DNA from: Flavobacteriales bacterium UBA2426
GTDB lineage: Bacteria > Bacteroidota > Bacteroidia > Flavobacteriales_F > PHOS-HE28
Assembly (NCBI GenBank): GCA_002342985.1
Contig: DDRC01000172.1
Location: forward strand, 1-24,696
DNA length: 24,696 nucleotides
Direction of reading: 5' to 3'
Below, piece after piece: positions 15,201-23,332 of the stretch. The first letter of the stretch is position 1. Each line of letters begins with the position of its first letter. The notes beneath the pieces were generated by a model, which worked only from the letters and a program-made list of their open reading frames with translations, searched no databases and was not told the DNA's origin. A program made the position numbers and the translations under genes.

Positions 15201-16449
15201 CGATACAGCCACCGTGCAGGTGACGGTCCTGCCCAGCGAGCCGATCGATGCGGCGTTCGTGGCGGACCAGGTGTTCGATTGCGATGAACTGCTGCTCGCT
15301 ACGACCAACCAGAGCACGGGCACCAATGCCGCGTACCTGTGGCAGCTGAGCGACGGAACGTCATACACCACCGTGGACATCACGCACGTGTTCAGCGGCC
15401 CCGGCGCCTATACCGTGACGCTGACCATGACGGATACGCTGGGCTGCTCGCCGAGCGAGACGGTATCCATCGATGTGCAGATCGATCCGCTCGAGCCGGT
15501 GGCGGCGGCCTTCACCGCCGAGCAGGTAGGGGATTGCACCACCCTCACGCTCACCACCGGCAACCTGAGCACGGGCGACAGCCTGGCCTTCACCTGGGAT
15601 ATGGGCGATGGCACCGTCATCAGCGGACCGGAGGCCTCCCACCAGTACACGCTGCCCGGGGTCTACATCGTCACCCTGAATGTGACCGACCTGGGCTGCG
15701 GACAGGATGATGCGGCATCCATGCAGGTGATCCTGAACAATGTGCTGCCGGTCTACTATGTGGGTGACACGGTGCTGTGCCCCGATGGCGAGGCTGTGCT
15801 CAATGTCATCCTCCCAGACACGGACCCAGCGGCGGCCAGCTATGCCTGGAGCACCGGCGAAGCCACCCCCAGTATCGCCGTGCAGGAAGCCGGCACCTAC
15901 TCGGTGACCGTGTCTGACGGACTATGCCAGGGTGCCGTGCAGGTGGCGATCCCGGCGGCCCCGCGCCATGCGCTCTATGATTCGGTGCAGGTCTGCCCGG
16001 ATGCCGTGGCCGAGCTCCGGGTTCCCATCGACGGACTGGCCTTCCGCTGGAGCAACGGGGCGGAGACGCGGGAGACCCGTGCCTGGGCGCCTGGCATGTA
16101 CACCTATGAGATGGTGGACCTGTGGGGCTGCCCCCACACCGACAGCGTGAAGGTCATCATGCTCGATTCCCTGCCGCAGGTCTTCGCGCCCAACGCCTTC
16201 ACGCCTGATGGCGACAACGTGAATGACGTGTTCCGCATCGCAGGCTTCGGGGAGCGTACCGTGAAGATGTCGATCTTCAACCGCTGGGGCGAGCAGCTCT
16301 GGGCCAATGAGGGCATGGAGCCCTTCTGGGACGGCCGCTACAACGGCGGCACGGTGCAGGATGGCGTGTACGTCTTCGTGCTCAGGTACACCGGCGCGTG
16401 CAACAATGAAGAGCGGGAGACGGTCGGCCATGTGACCGTGGTCCGATAG
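12280..16449 (+). CDS. T9SS type B secreted protein 1: ENKGQW domain, SBBP propeller, five PKD domains
   Basis: A 1389-residue exported protein, first of three tandem paralogues. Order: signal peptide (1-25, AKA then Gln26); His-rich HDHGHATGHG (27-36); N-terminal domain beginning YVENKGQW (48-55) and ending at VIDP (260-263), of the type I believe is catalogued as DUF7948; beta-propeller with SBBP-like repeats (about 270-730; units such as GNIYTGAICFGQGYPATPGAF and ATYLGG); five PKD domains (about 739-1151, WDFGDG/WDMGDG); two Ig-like segments with YAWSTGE and FRWSNGAE; and the gliding-motility-associated C-terminal domain (1301-1389: VFAPNAFTPDGDNVND, FNRWGEQLW, DGVYVFVLRY). It is expected to cross the outer membrane by T9SS. 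No catalytic motif is seen; adhesion or ligand binding is a guess. The start at 12280 gives a plausible signal peptide. No convincing promoter box is seen. Confidence 0.9.
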   Translation: MPYDLPTIRTWSLSGCLILGLAAKAQHDHGHATGHGPSAPAPTLHGEYVENKGQWQSPILYRADFGLVALFAERNRLVFSKLDEAVPDRVHDAQHEGPGAMERVRVNGHAWYAWFEGANAAAQVTAEGRSVDYFNYFIGADPAAWASEVHHFGEVRYRELWPGVDLRLHEEAGGFKYDVLLADREAAQQVRFRYEGLEGMSIDEHGRLLLQTSVGELKEMAPIAWYADGDREKVPCRFTLEGSTVGFAFGKGVAADRPIVIDPTLVASTLSGTGNIGTTQNYGHTATYDILGNIYTGAICFGQGYPATPGAFDGTNNGGIDIAVSKLNPTGTTLLFATYLGGNSGDYPHSLVVTTNGELTVFGSSASSDYPVSAGAFDPTYNGGAADIVVTKLNPTGTALVGSTYMGTPGNDGRNSFTSNYGDTYRGEVICDAAGRIYVASCSDSPGFPVSGGAFQPAHAGAQDGVAFCLAPDLGSLIFGTYFGTAQADMCFGIKLDGAGQPVVCGGTLGSTLPAGPAAYQATSNGGREAFIAKFNPDASSVLACTYFGGNGEDVAFFLQLDLDDNAYIYGQSPAANLGIWPAGTYGQATGGIFVAEFDAALSGQVFRTQLGADAGGFGGSMVPVAFLVDVCRNIYISGYSVGSGWPTAGTPLYTSGGFYLATYEPDMANIIYGTYYQGAGHVDGGTSRFDANGKVYQAVCTSGGFPTTPGAYSNVQPSGWDIGVFKIDFAVSGVNAAGASTLNQGCAPIVIDFSNASTGDTWVWDFGDGSPPVEAFEPSHAYTEPGAYTVTLIAMDSLSCNLADTIYLPITIGAQQPIDADFTWTQTIDCTQMEISTTDLSTGDPLTWYWDMGDGTQYTDTNVVHQFPGPGSYLVQLIAEDPTGCSGADTVQVPIDIGPPLQVAAAFAISESPGCEELSVACTNQSTGGSMTYQWDMGDGATYATADVAHLFQGVGTYTVTLIVNDTSSCNLADTATVQVTVLPSEPIDAAFVADQVFDCDELLLATTNQSTGTNAAYLWQLSDGTSYTTVDITHVFSGPGAYTVTLTMTDTLGCSPSETVSIDVQIDPLEPVAAAFTAEQVGDCTTLTLTTGNLSTGDSLAFTWDMGDGTVISGPEASHQYTLPGVYIVTLNVTDLGCGQDDAASMQVILNNVLPVYYVGDTVLCPDGEAVLNVILPDTDPAAASYAWSTGEATPSIAVQEAGTYSVTVSDGLCQGAVQVAIPAAPRHALYDSVQVCPDAVAELRVPIDGLAFRWSNGAETRETRAWAPGMYTYEMVDLWGCPHTDSVKVIMLDSLPQVFAPNAFTPDGDNVNDVFRIAGFGERTVKMSIFNRWGEQLWANEGMEPFWDGRYNGGTVQDGVYVFVLRYTGACNNEERETVGHVTVVR
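14494..15732 (+). repeat. Tandem array of five PKD-coding units with exact 255-base spacing for units 2-5
   Basis: The conserved Trp codons of the WDxGDG position start at 14572, 14830, 15085, 15340 and 15595, that is 258, 255, 255 and 255 bases apart. The Phe codons that end each unit (AF or DF before the next unit) start at 14746, 15001, 15256 and 15511, again 255 bases apart. Each unit encodes a PKD-like Ig fold with an STG turn and a GxYxVxL strand. Unit 4 has WQLSDG in place of WDMGDG. Confidence 0.9.
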
Positions 16450-16452
16450 CAA

Positions 16453-16460
16453 TACGTTCC
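16453..16460 (+). promoter_or_regulatory. Possible -7 box for secreted protein 2
   Basis: TACGTTCC, a two-mismatch variant of TAnnTTTG, in the 12-base gap between the first and second paralogue. It ends 1 base before the ATG at 16462 and 4 bases before a second ATG at 16465, so it may mark 16465 as the true start. Confidence 0.25.
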
Positions 16461-16461
16461 A

Positions 16462-19400
16462 ATGATGAATACCATGATCCAAGCGGGGATGGCCCGTATG
16501 CGGGCGCTGGTGGCTCTGATGGGACCTGTGGCCCTGCTGATGGGAGGCGGACCGGCTAGGGCGCATGACCATGCGCATGCCGGGACTGGAGAGGCCGAGG
16601 TGCGATACGTGCCGAACCAGGGACAGTGGCCGTCCGCGGTCCGATTCAAGGCATCCTTCCCCACAAGCGCCATGTTCCTGCAGGCCGATGGCGTCACGTG
16701 GTCGCGCTACCAGGATGACGCGGCGGACCTGATGCACGAGTACATCCAGTGGGATCCGGAGCGCCAGCAGGCATTCATGCTCCGCGGGCACGCCTGGCGC
16801 ATGCGCTTCGTGGAGGGGAACCGAGCGGCCGCCATCCGCGGTGGGGAGCCCCACAGCGCCCATCACAACTACTATCTGGGCAACGACCCCTCGAAATGGG
16901 CGACGCGCGTGCCGCTGTACGGTGCCGTGCGCTATTCGGAGGTCTGGCCGGGGATCGACATGCTCTGGCACAGCGAGGGCGCATCGGTGAAGTACGACCT
17001 GCTGGTGGCCGCAGGTGCGGACCATGCCCGGATCGCCTTCCGCTATGAGGGCCTTGATGGGGTGTCCATCGATGCCGGCGGGAACCTCGTGCTGCGCACG
17101 AGCGTTGGCGAGATGACCGAGATGCGGCCGGTGGCCTGGTATGCCGATGACCGCAGCCCCTTGGCGTGCGCGTTCAGCCTGACCGGCGACGTGGTCGGGT
17201 TCAGCTTCCCTCAAGGGGTGGAGGAGGGAAGGCCCTTCGTGATCGATCCGGTGCTGATGGGCGCCACCTACAGCGGTCAGGTCGGAGCGAGCAACTATGG
17301 GCATTGCAGCACCTTCGATGCCGAAGGCAATATTTACGGCGGAGCGCAGAATTTCGGGGCCGGTTTCCCCTCATCCCTGGGGGCGTTCCAAGCTTCGCCG
17401 GCCGGTGGCAGCGGCACCGATATCGTGGTGAACAAGTTCAGCCCCGATGCCACCGAGCTGCTTTACGCTACCTATATCGGGGGCACCGGCGATGACAAGC
17501 CGCACAGCATGATCGTGAATGCCTCGGGCGGCCTGTGCGTGCTGGGCAGCACCACGAGCCCCGATTTCCCCGTCACCGCCGGGGCATTCGACGCGACCGC
17601 GAATGGCGGCAGCGATATCGCGGTGTTCCACCTCTCCGCCGATGCCACGGCACTCGTGGGCAGCACCTATCTCGGAGGGGCCGGGCAGGATGGCCGGCAG
17701 ACGATGACCGTCAACTACGGGGATACCTATCGCGGGGAGGTGATGGTGGACCCGGCCGGCAACATCTACATCGCCTCCGCAACCCAGAGCGCCGATTACC
17801 CGGTGGCATCCGGTGCGATCCAGCCCGCCCTTGCCGGGGCGCAGGATGCCGTGGTCACCGGCCTGGACCCCACCTGCTCCACGCTCCTGATGAGCACCTA
17901 CCTCGGCGGGGCGGCCGGCGACAACGGCCTCGGATTGCGGCTCGATGGCGGCGGTATCTATGTCTGCGGCGGTACGATGAGCAGCGACTTCCCCATGTCC
18001 GGCAGCGGATACCAGCCAGCCTACCAAGGCGGGGGGCGCGACGGCTACATCGTGAAGCTCTCCTTGGACGGGAGCGCCCTGCTGGCCGGCACCTATTTCG
18101 GTACGAGCGGTGATGACATGGCCTACTTCATCGAGCTCGATAACGAAAGCGACGTCTACATCTACGGCCAGAGCAATGGCGCCATCCCCATCGCACCTGC
18201 CGGCATCTACGGCCAGCCCAATGGATCCATCTTCATCGCGAGCTTCGATCCCGGGCTGACCACGCCGGTGTTCACCACCAAGCTCGGCAGCCAAGGCGGT
18301 TCGGGCCAGATGCTCGCCCCCGTGGCATTCCTGGTGGACGTGTGCAACCGCATCTACATCAGCGGGTACAATCCCAACGGCACCTGGGAGACCACCCCCG
18401 ACGCGCTGTACGGGCCCGGGAGCAGCCGCTTCTACCTGGCCTGCTACGACGTGGACATGGCCGGGCTGTTGTTCGGCAGCTACTATGGCGGCAGCCATGT
18501 GGATGGCGGAACCAGCCGCTTCGATAAGCGCGGCGTGATCTACCAGGGCGTGTGCAGCGGCGGCCAGAGCATGCCCACCACGCCCGGTTCCTATGCCCCC
18601 ACGAACAATGTGGGATGGGACCTCGGCGTCTTCAAGATCGACTTCGAGCAGAGCGGCGTGAATGTGGACCTGAGCGCTAGCGCCACCACGGGGTGCGCCC
18701 CCGCCACCATCACGTTCAATGGCAGCAGCAATGCCACCGAGCTGGTCTGGGACCTCGGTGACGGCACCGTGGTGAATGGCGGCACCCAGTTCGTGCACAC
18801 CTACACCGAGCCCGGCACCTACCAAGTGATGCTCATCGGCACAGACAGCACGAGCTGCAACATCGCCGACACCATGTTCATCTCGGTGCTCATCACCGAC
18901 CCGGCGCAGCTCGAGGCGCTGTTCACCGCGGATCCGGTGAGCTCCTGCACGGCCTATGGCGTTCAGCTCACCAACCAGAGCACGGGCAGCAGCATCGTGC
19001 TCTGGGACCTGGGCGGCACGCCGAGCAACCAGCCGAACCCCTATGTGACCCTGAGCGGCCCCGGCAGCTACAGCTACACCATCACCGTGATCGACCAGGC
19101 GTGCCAGGTCTCCGACAGCTACAGCATGACCGTGGAGGTGCCGCCGGCCACCCTGGAGATCGACCTGCCCTCGCCCGTGTACCTGTGCCCCGGTGGCACG
19201 GTCATGCTTGATGGCGGACCCGGATTCGATGGCTACGCTTGGTCCACGGGGGAGACCGCGCAGATGATCACCGTGGCCGAGCCGGGCCAGTACGCCCTTT
19301 CCGTGGAGCTCGGGTTCTGCGATGCCGCTGACGACGTGCAAGTGGTGCCGGTGGCCCCGCCGCAGGGCATGGCAGACGTCCAGACCTGCCCGGGGAGGCC

Positions 19401-19857
19401 CGTGATGCTCGCGCCCAGCTTCGAGCCGCAGTCCATCGCGTGGAGCACGGGCGAGACGGACGAGACCATCAGCGTGAGCGGAGACGGGGCCTACTCCTTC
19501 ATCGCCACGGATGGCTTCGGCTGCCTCTTCCAGGATACCGTGGTGGTGAGCTACCTCGCGACCTCATCGGGCCAGGCATTCATCCCCAATGTCTTTACGC
19601 CCAATGGAGACGGCGTGAACGACACGTTCGAGGTGGCCGGCCTGGGCGTGCAGCAATTCAGCATGGAGGTGTTCAACCGCTGGGGACAGCTCATGTACCG
19701 CACGGCCGATTCCACCAAGGGCTGGAAGGGCAACCTGGAGAATGCGGCTGACGCGCCCGTTCCGGATGGCACCTACTATTACATCATCAGCTACAAGGAT
19801 GCCTGCGCGGATGAGCCGGAGGTGAGCAAGGCCGGCCATGTCACCCTGTTGCGCTGA
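16462..19857 (+). CDS. T9SS type B secreted protein 2: ENKGQW-type domain, SBBP propeller, two PKD domains
   Basis: A 1131-residue exported protein, 12 bases after the first paralogue. Order: signal peptide ending ARA (to 34), then HDHAH directly at 35-39; N-terminal domain with PNQGQW at 51-56 (a variant of ENKGQW) to VIDP at 260-263; SBBP-like propeller (about 264-730) with NYGDTYRGE at 418-426 and [10 protein letters not shown] at 679-688; two PKD-like domains (about 731-895), the second degenerate (LWDLGG); two Ig-like segments (YAWSTGE, IAWSTGE); and the T9SS type B C-terminal domain (1039-1131: [35 protein letters not shown]). Several in-frame ATGs (16462, 16465, 16474, 16489, 16498) are possible starts; 16489 would give the most usual signal peptide length. 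The ligand is unknown. Confidence 0.88.
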   Translation: MMNTMIQAGMARMRALVALMGPVALLMGGGPARAHDHAHAGTGEAEVRYVPNQGQWPSAVRFKASFPTSAMFLQADGVTWSRYQDDAADLMHEYIQWDPERQQAFMLRGHAWRMRFVEGNRAAAIRGGEPHSAHHNYYLGNDPSKWATRVPLYGAVRYSEVWPGIDMLWHSEGASVKYDLLVAAGADHARIAFRYEGLDGVSIDAGGNLVLRTSVGEMTEMRPVAWYADDRSPLACAFSLTGDVVGFSFPQGVEEGRPFVIDPVLMGATYSGQVGASNYGHCSTFDAEGNIYGGAQNFGAGFPSSLGAFQASPAGGSGTDIVVNKFSPDATELLYATYIGGTGDDKPHSMIVNASGGLCVLGSTTSPDFPVTAGAFDATANGGSDIAVFHLSADATALVGSTYLGGAGQDGRQTMTVNYGDTYRGEVMVDPAGNIYIASATQSADYPVASGAIQPALAGAQDAVVTGLDPTCSTLLMSTYLGGAAGDNGLGLRLDGGGIYVCGGTMSSDFPMSGSGYQPAYQGGGRDGYIVKLSLDGSALLAGTYFGTSGDDMAYFIELDNESDVYIYGQSNGAIPIAPAGIYGQPNGSIFIASFDPGLTTPVFTTKLGSQGGSGQMLAPVAFLVDVCNRIYISGYNPNGTWETTPDALYGPGSSRFYLACYDVDMAGLLFGSYYGGSHVDGGTSRFDKRGVIYQGVCSGGQSMPTTPGSYAPTNNVGWDLGVFKIDFEQSGVNVDLSASATTGCAPATITFNGSSNATELVWDLGDGTVVNGGTQFVHTYTEPGTYQVMLIGTDSTSCNIADTMFISVLITDPAQLEALFTADPVSSCTAYGVQLTNQSTGSSIVLWDLGGTPSNQPNPYVTLSGPGSYSYTITVIDQACQVSDSYSMTVEVPPATLEIDLPSPVYLCPGGTVMLDGGPGFDGYAWSTGETAQMITVAEPGQYALSVELGFCDAADDVQVVPVAPPQGMADVQTCPGRPVMLAPSFEPQSIAWSTGETDETISVSGDGAYSFIATDGFGCLFQDTVVVSYLATSSGQAFIPNVFTPNGDGVNDTFEVAGLGVQQFSMEVFNRWGQLMYRTADSTKGWKGNLENAADAPVPDGTYYYIISYKDACADEPEVSKAGHVTLLR

Positions 19858-19885
19858 TCCCCTCAACCGTTCATCCCTTCAGTGC

Positions 19886-19893
19886 TACATTCG
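19886..19893 (+). promoter_or_regulatory. Probable -7 promoter box for secreted protein 3
   Basis: TACATTCG, one mismatch from TAnnTTTG, in the 40-base gap after the second paralogue, ending 4 bases before the ATG at 19898. It supports that ATG over the earlier in-frame ATG at 19838, which lies inside the upstream gene. Confidence 0.45.
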
Positions 19894-19897
19894 ACGC

Positions 19898-22800
19898 ATG
19901 CGCGGAATCATCCTTTCGGGCGCCTTGCTGGCTCAGGCCATCGCGGCCGTCGCCCATGACCATGCACACGGCGCTGCCGGCCGAGGCTTGGAGTTCCATG
20001 AGAACAAGGGCCAATGGCCGCAACAGGCGCTGTACCGGGCGATGACCCCTGGCGGTGCTGTCTTCATCGAGCCATCTGCCTTCACGTACGTGCTGCGGAG
20101 CGGAGGGATGCAGCACGCGCGGCCGAAGGATGAGCCCTTCGAGCCCTACCGGGAGCACGCCTTCAAGGCGCACTTCGTAGGTGGCGCGGCACGTGCCCAC
20201 AGGGCCGAGGAGCGACAGCCCCATTACGCGAACTACTTCATCGGCGACGACCCCTCCAAGTGGGCCGGTGGCGTCGGCATCTACGGCGGTGTGCGGCTGG
20301 AGGAGGTCTATCCGGGCATCGACCTTCACGTGCACGGTGAGCCGGGCCTGAAGTACGACTGGGTGGTGGCCCCGGGCGCGGATCCCGGCCGCATCGGGCT
20401 GCGCTATGAGGGCCATGAGGGCCTGGAGGTGCGCGACGGCTTGGCCTACATCGCCACCACGGCCGGCACGGTCATCGAGCAACGGCCGGTGGCCTGGAGC
20501 GAATCCGATGGCCGGCGCATCCCCGTGCCCTGCGCGTTCATCCAGGAGGGCGACCAGGTGCGGTACGCCTTCCCCAAGGGCTATGACCCATCGCTCACGC
20601 TGGTGATCGACCCGGTGGTGACCTTCAGCAGCTACGTGGGCAGCTTCGCGGACAATTTCGGCTTCACGGCCACCTATGATGACGATGGACACCTCTATGG
20701 CGCAGGCATCGTCTTCGGCATGGGGTACCCCGTCACCACCGGCGTGCAGCAGGCCAGCTTCCAAGGGGGCACCATCGACATCGGGGTGAGCAAGTTCACC
20801 CCGTCGGGCGATGCGCTGGTCTGGAGCACCTTCCTGGGCGGCTCGCTCAACGAGGCGCCGCACAGCCTGGTGGTGAACAGCCTGGACGAGCTGTACGTGC
20901 TCGGCACCACCGGATCGGTCAACTTCCCCGCCACAGCGGGTGCGCACGATGCAACGTTCAATGGCGGCAGCTTCATCTCGCTCAATGCCAGCTACGGGTT
21001 CAGCCACGACAATGGCGTGGATGTGGTGGTGGCCCACCTGAGCGCCGACGCCACTTCGCTCATCGGCAGCACCTACGTGGGGGGATCGGGAAACGACGGA
21101 GTCAACTCCAGCTTCAATCTCGCCTATAACTACGGCGATCCCTTCCGCGGGGAGATCGCGCTCGATGCGCAGGAACGCCCGGTGGTGGCTACCTGCACCG
21201 GCAGCACCAACATGCCGGTGACCGCCGGCGCTCCGCAGCCGGCCTTCGGCGGAGGAGCCCTCGATGGCTTCGTGTTCCGGCTGGATGCAGGCCTCACGAC
21301 GCTCGATTGGGCCACCTACCTCGGGGGTGCCATCGACGATGCCGCCTATGGCGTGCAGTTCAACGGCGCGGGCGAGGTGTACGTCACCGGCGGCACCTCC
21401 AGCGCGAACCTGGTCTTCCCGGGCCCTGCCTTCGACCCCTCGGCCAATGGAGGCGTGGATGGATTCATTGCACGCTACACCGCAGCGGGCACGGCGCTGC
21501 TCAGCGGCACCTACCTCGGCACATCGGCCTACGACCAGTGCTATTTCGTGCAGATCGACGCCGCCGGGCTCGTCTATGTGGTGGGGCAGACGAGCGGCGC
21601 TTATCCCGTGTCGCCCGGCGTCTATGCCAATCCGTCGGGCTCGCAGTTCATCCATAAGCTCTCGGCCGACCTGTCCGCCTCGCAGTGGAGCACCCGCATC
21701 GGAAGCACCGGCACAGAGGACATCTCGCCCTCAGCCTTCCTCGTGAGCGATTGCGGGCAGATCTACTTCAGCGGCTGGGGCGGCACCACCAACAATGTGG
21801 CCACCCCCAACTTCAGCACCACGATCGGGCTCCCTGTGACCGCCGATGCCTACCAGCCCACCACCGACGGCAGTGATTTCTACCTGATGGTGCTGAATGC
21901 GGACGCCTCATCGCTCGCCTATGCCACCTTCTTCGGCGGCACGGCCGCCGAGCACGTGGACGGGGGCACCAGCCGGTTCGATAAGGATGGCATCGTGTAT
22001 CAGGCCGTCTGCGCCGGATGCGGCTTCGGTGCCACCACCTTCCCCACCACGCCGGGCGCATGGAGCAGCACGGACAATGGCATGAACTGCAACCTCGGCG
22101 TCTTCAAGATCGACTTCGAGCAGAATGTGCAGGTGAACATCGAAGCCAGCATCAGCAGCGCCCTCCTCTGCCTGGAGGACCCCATCGTGCTCACCGCCGT
22201 GGGCACCGCCGATGAATGGCTTTGGGACCTGGGCGATGGATCGCCGGCCAGCACCGAGGCCACGCTCGCCCACCTGTATGCGGCGCCGGGCACCTACACG
22301 ATCATGCTCGTGGGAACGGCCACCGGCCTCTGCGTCGCCATCGACACGGCGTATGCGGAGATCACCGTGGTGCCCCCCGCGGACCTGCAGCCGGCGTTCT
22401 CCGCAGTGCCCACCGGCGACTGCGATGCGTTCTCGGCGGAGTTCTTCAACTCCAGCACCGGCAGCAGCATCTACCTGTGGGACTTCGGCGATGGCTCGGG
22501 CTCGGCACAGACCAACCCGGTGCACCCCTACGCCGGCCCTGGCGACTACACGGTGACCCTGGGCATCGTGGATGCCACCTGCGCGGACACAGCATATGCC
22601 TCGCAGGTCATCACCATCGGGCTTCCCGGCATCGGCCTCGATCTGGAGTCGCCCCTCGGGCTCTGCGATGGCGGCTCGGTGCTGCTGAACGCCGGCTCGG
22701 GGTACGACTCCTACGCCTGGAGCACCGGTGATGCCTCGATGATGATCACGGTGGACGAGCCCGGCAGCTACGTGGTGGTGGTCACCGATGGATTCTGCAC

Positions 22801-23332
22801 GGGCGCGGATACCGTGGTGGTCGCTGAACCGGTGACCTATGAGCCGCTCCTGGACCGCACCATCTGCCCCGGCCAGGATGCCACGCTCACCCCGCCCTTC
22901 GTGCCGCAATCCATTGCGTGGAGCACCGGGAGCCAGGCTGCGAGCATCGCGGTGGACGGGACCGGGGAGTACTGGTACACCGCCACCGACCCCTTGGGTT
23001 GCACGGTGACGGATACCGTGCGCGTCACCATCGCCACCCTCGGGCCCGGACGGGCATTCCTGCCCAATGTGTTCACTCCGAACGGCGACGGGCACAATGA
23101 GGTGTTCGTGATGGAGGGCATTGAGGCGGCGGACTTCCAGATGGATGTGTACAACCGATGGGGGCAGCGCGTGTTCGCCAGCAATACCAGCACCTACGGC
23201 TGGAACGGCAAGCTTGAGAACAACGGCGACCCCGTGCCCGATGGGACGTACTACGTGGTGGCCACCTACAAGGAGTACTGCAAGGAAGGCGGCCCGGTCA
23301 CCGTTTCAGGCCATGTGACGCTGCTGCGCTGA
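19898..23332 (+). CDS. T9SS type B secreted protein 3: ENKGQW domain, SBBP propeller, two PKD domains
   Basis: A 1144-residue exported protein, 40 bases after the second paralogue. Order: short signal peptide (1-19, AVA), then HDHAH at 20-24; ENKGQW at 35-40 opening the N-terminal domain to VIDP at 236-239; SBBP-like propeller (about 240-740) with NYGDPFRGE at 411-419 and [10 protein letters not shown] at 686-695; two PKD-like domains (about 742-905, WDLGDG and WDFGDG); two Ig-like segments (YAWSTGD, IAWSTGS); and the T9SS type B C-terminal domain (1053-1144: [35 protein letters not shown]). Compared with its sisters it has an extra stretch in one propeller blade ([14 protein letters not shown]). 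Closest to paralogue 2 by domain layout. The 3' end overlaps uvrA by 27 bases on the opposite strand. Function beyond secretion is unknown. Confidence 0.9.
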   Translation: MRGIILSGALLAQAIAAVAHDHAHGAAGRGLEFHENKGQWPQQALYRAMTPGGAVFIEPSAFTYVLRSGGMQHARPKDEPFEPYREHAFKAHFVGGAARAHRAEERQPHYANYFIGDDPSKWAGGVGIYGGVRLEEVYPGIDLHVHGEPGLKYDWVVAPGADPGRIGLRYEGHEGLEVRDGLAYIATTAGTVIEQRPVAWSESDGRRIPVPCAFIQEGDQVRYAFPKGYDPSLTLVIDPVVTFSSYVGSFADNFGFTATYDDDGHLYGAGIVFGMGYPVTTGVQQASFQGGTIDIGVSKFTPSGDALVWSTFLGGSLNEAPHSLVVNSLDELYVLGTTGSVNFPATAGAHDATFNGGSFISLNASYGFSHDNGVDVVVAHLSADATSLIGSTYVGGSGNDGVNSSFNLAYNYGDPFRGEIALDAQERPVVATCTGSTNMPVTAGAPQPAFGGGALDGFVFRLDAGLTTLDWATYLGGAIDDAAYGVQFNGAGEVYVTGGTSSANLVFPGPAFDPSANGGVDGFIARYTAAGTALLSGTYLGTSAYDQCYFVQIDAAGLVYVVGQTSGAYPVSPGVYANPSGSQFIHKLSADLSASQWSTRIGSTGTEDISPSAFLVSDCGQIYFSGWGGTTNNVATPNFSTTIGLPVTADAYQPTTDGSDFYLMVLNADASSLAYATFFGGTAAEHVDGGTSRFDKDGIVYQAVCAGCGFGATTFPTTPGAWSSTDNGMNCNLGVFKIDFEQNVQVNIEASISSALLCLEDPIVLTAVGTADEWLWDLGDGSPASTEATLAHLYAAPGTYTIMLVGTATGLCVAIDTAYAEITVVPPADLQPAFSAVPTGDCDAFSAEFFNSSTGSSIYLWDFGDGSGSAQTNPVHPYAGPGDYTVTLGIVDATCADTAYASQVITIGLPGIGLDLESPLGLCDGGSVLLNAGSGYDSYAWSTGDASMMITVDEPGSYVVVVTDGFCTGADTVVVAEPVTYEPLLDRTICPGQDATLTPPFVPQSIAWSTGSQAASIAVDGTGEYWYTATDPLGCTVTDTVRVTIATLGPGRAFLPNVFTPNGDGHNEVFVMEGIEAADFQMDVYNRWGQRVFASNTSTYGWNGKLENNGDPVPDGTYYVVATYKEYCKEGGPVTVSGHVTLLR

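Noticed and set aside
17371..19341. Minus-strand open frame of 656 codons opposite secreted protein 2, and similar ones opposite proteins 1 (13525-15132) and 3 (19871-21655)
   Set aside because: Similar antisense frames appear in all three paralogues because their Gly/Thr/Asp-rich repeats lack stops in that frame; no domain and no start signal.
12280..23332. Polymorphic-toxin or contact-inhibition locus in the tandem large secreted genes
   Set aside because: All three proteins end in a T9SS sorting domain rather than a variable toxin domain, and no small immunity-like gene lies between them.
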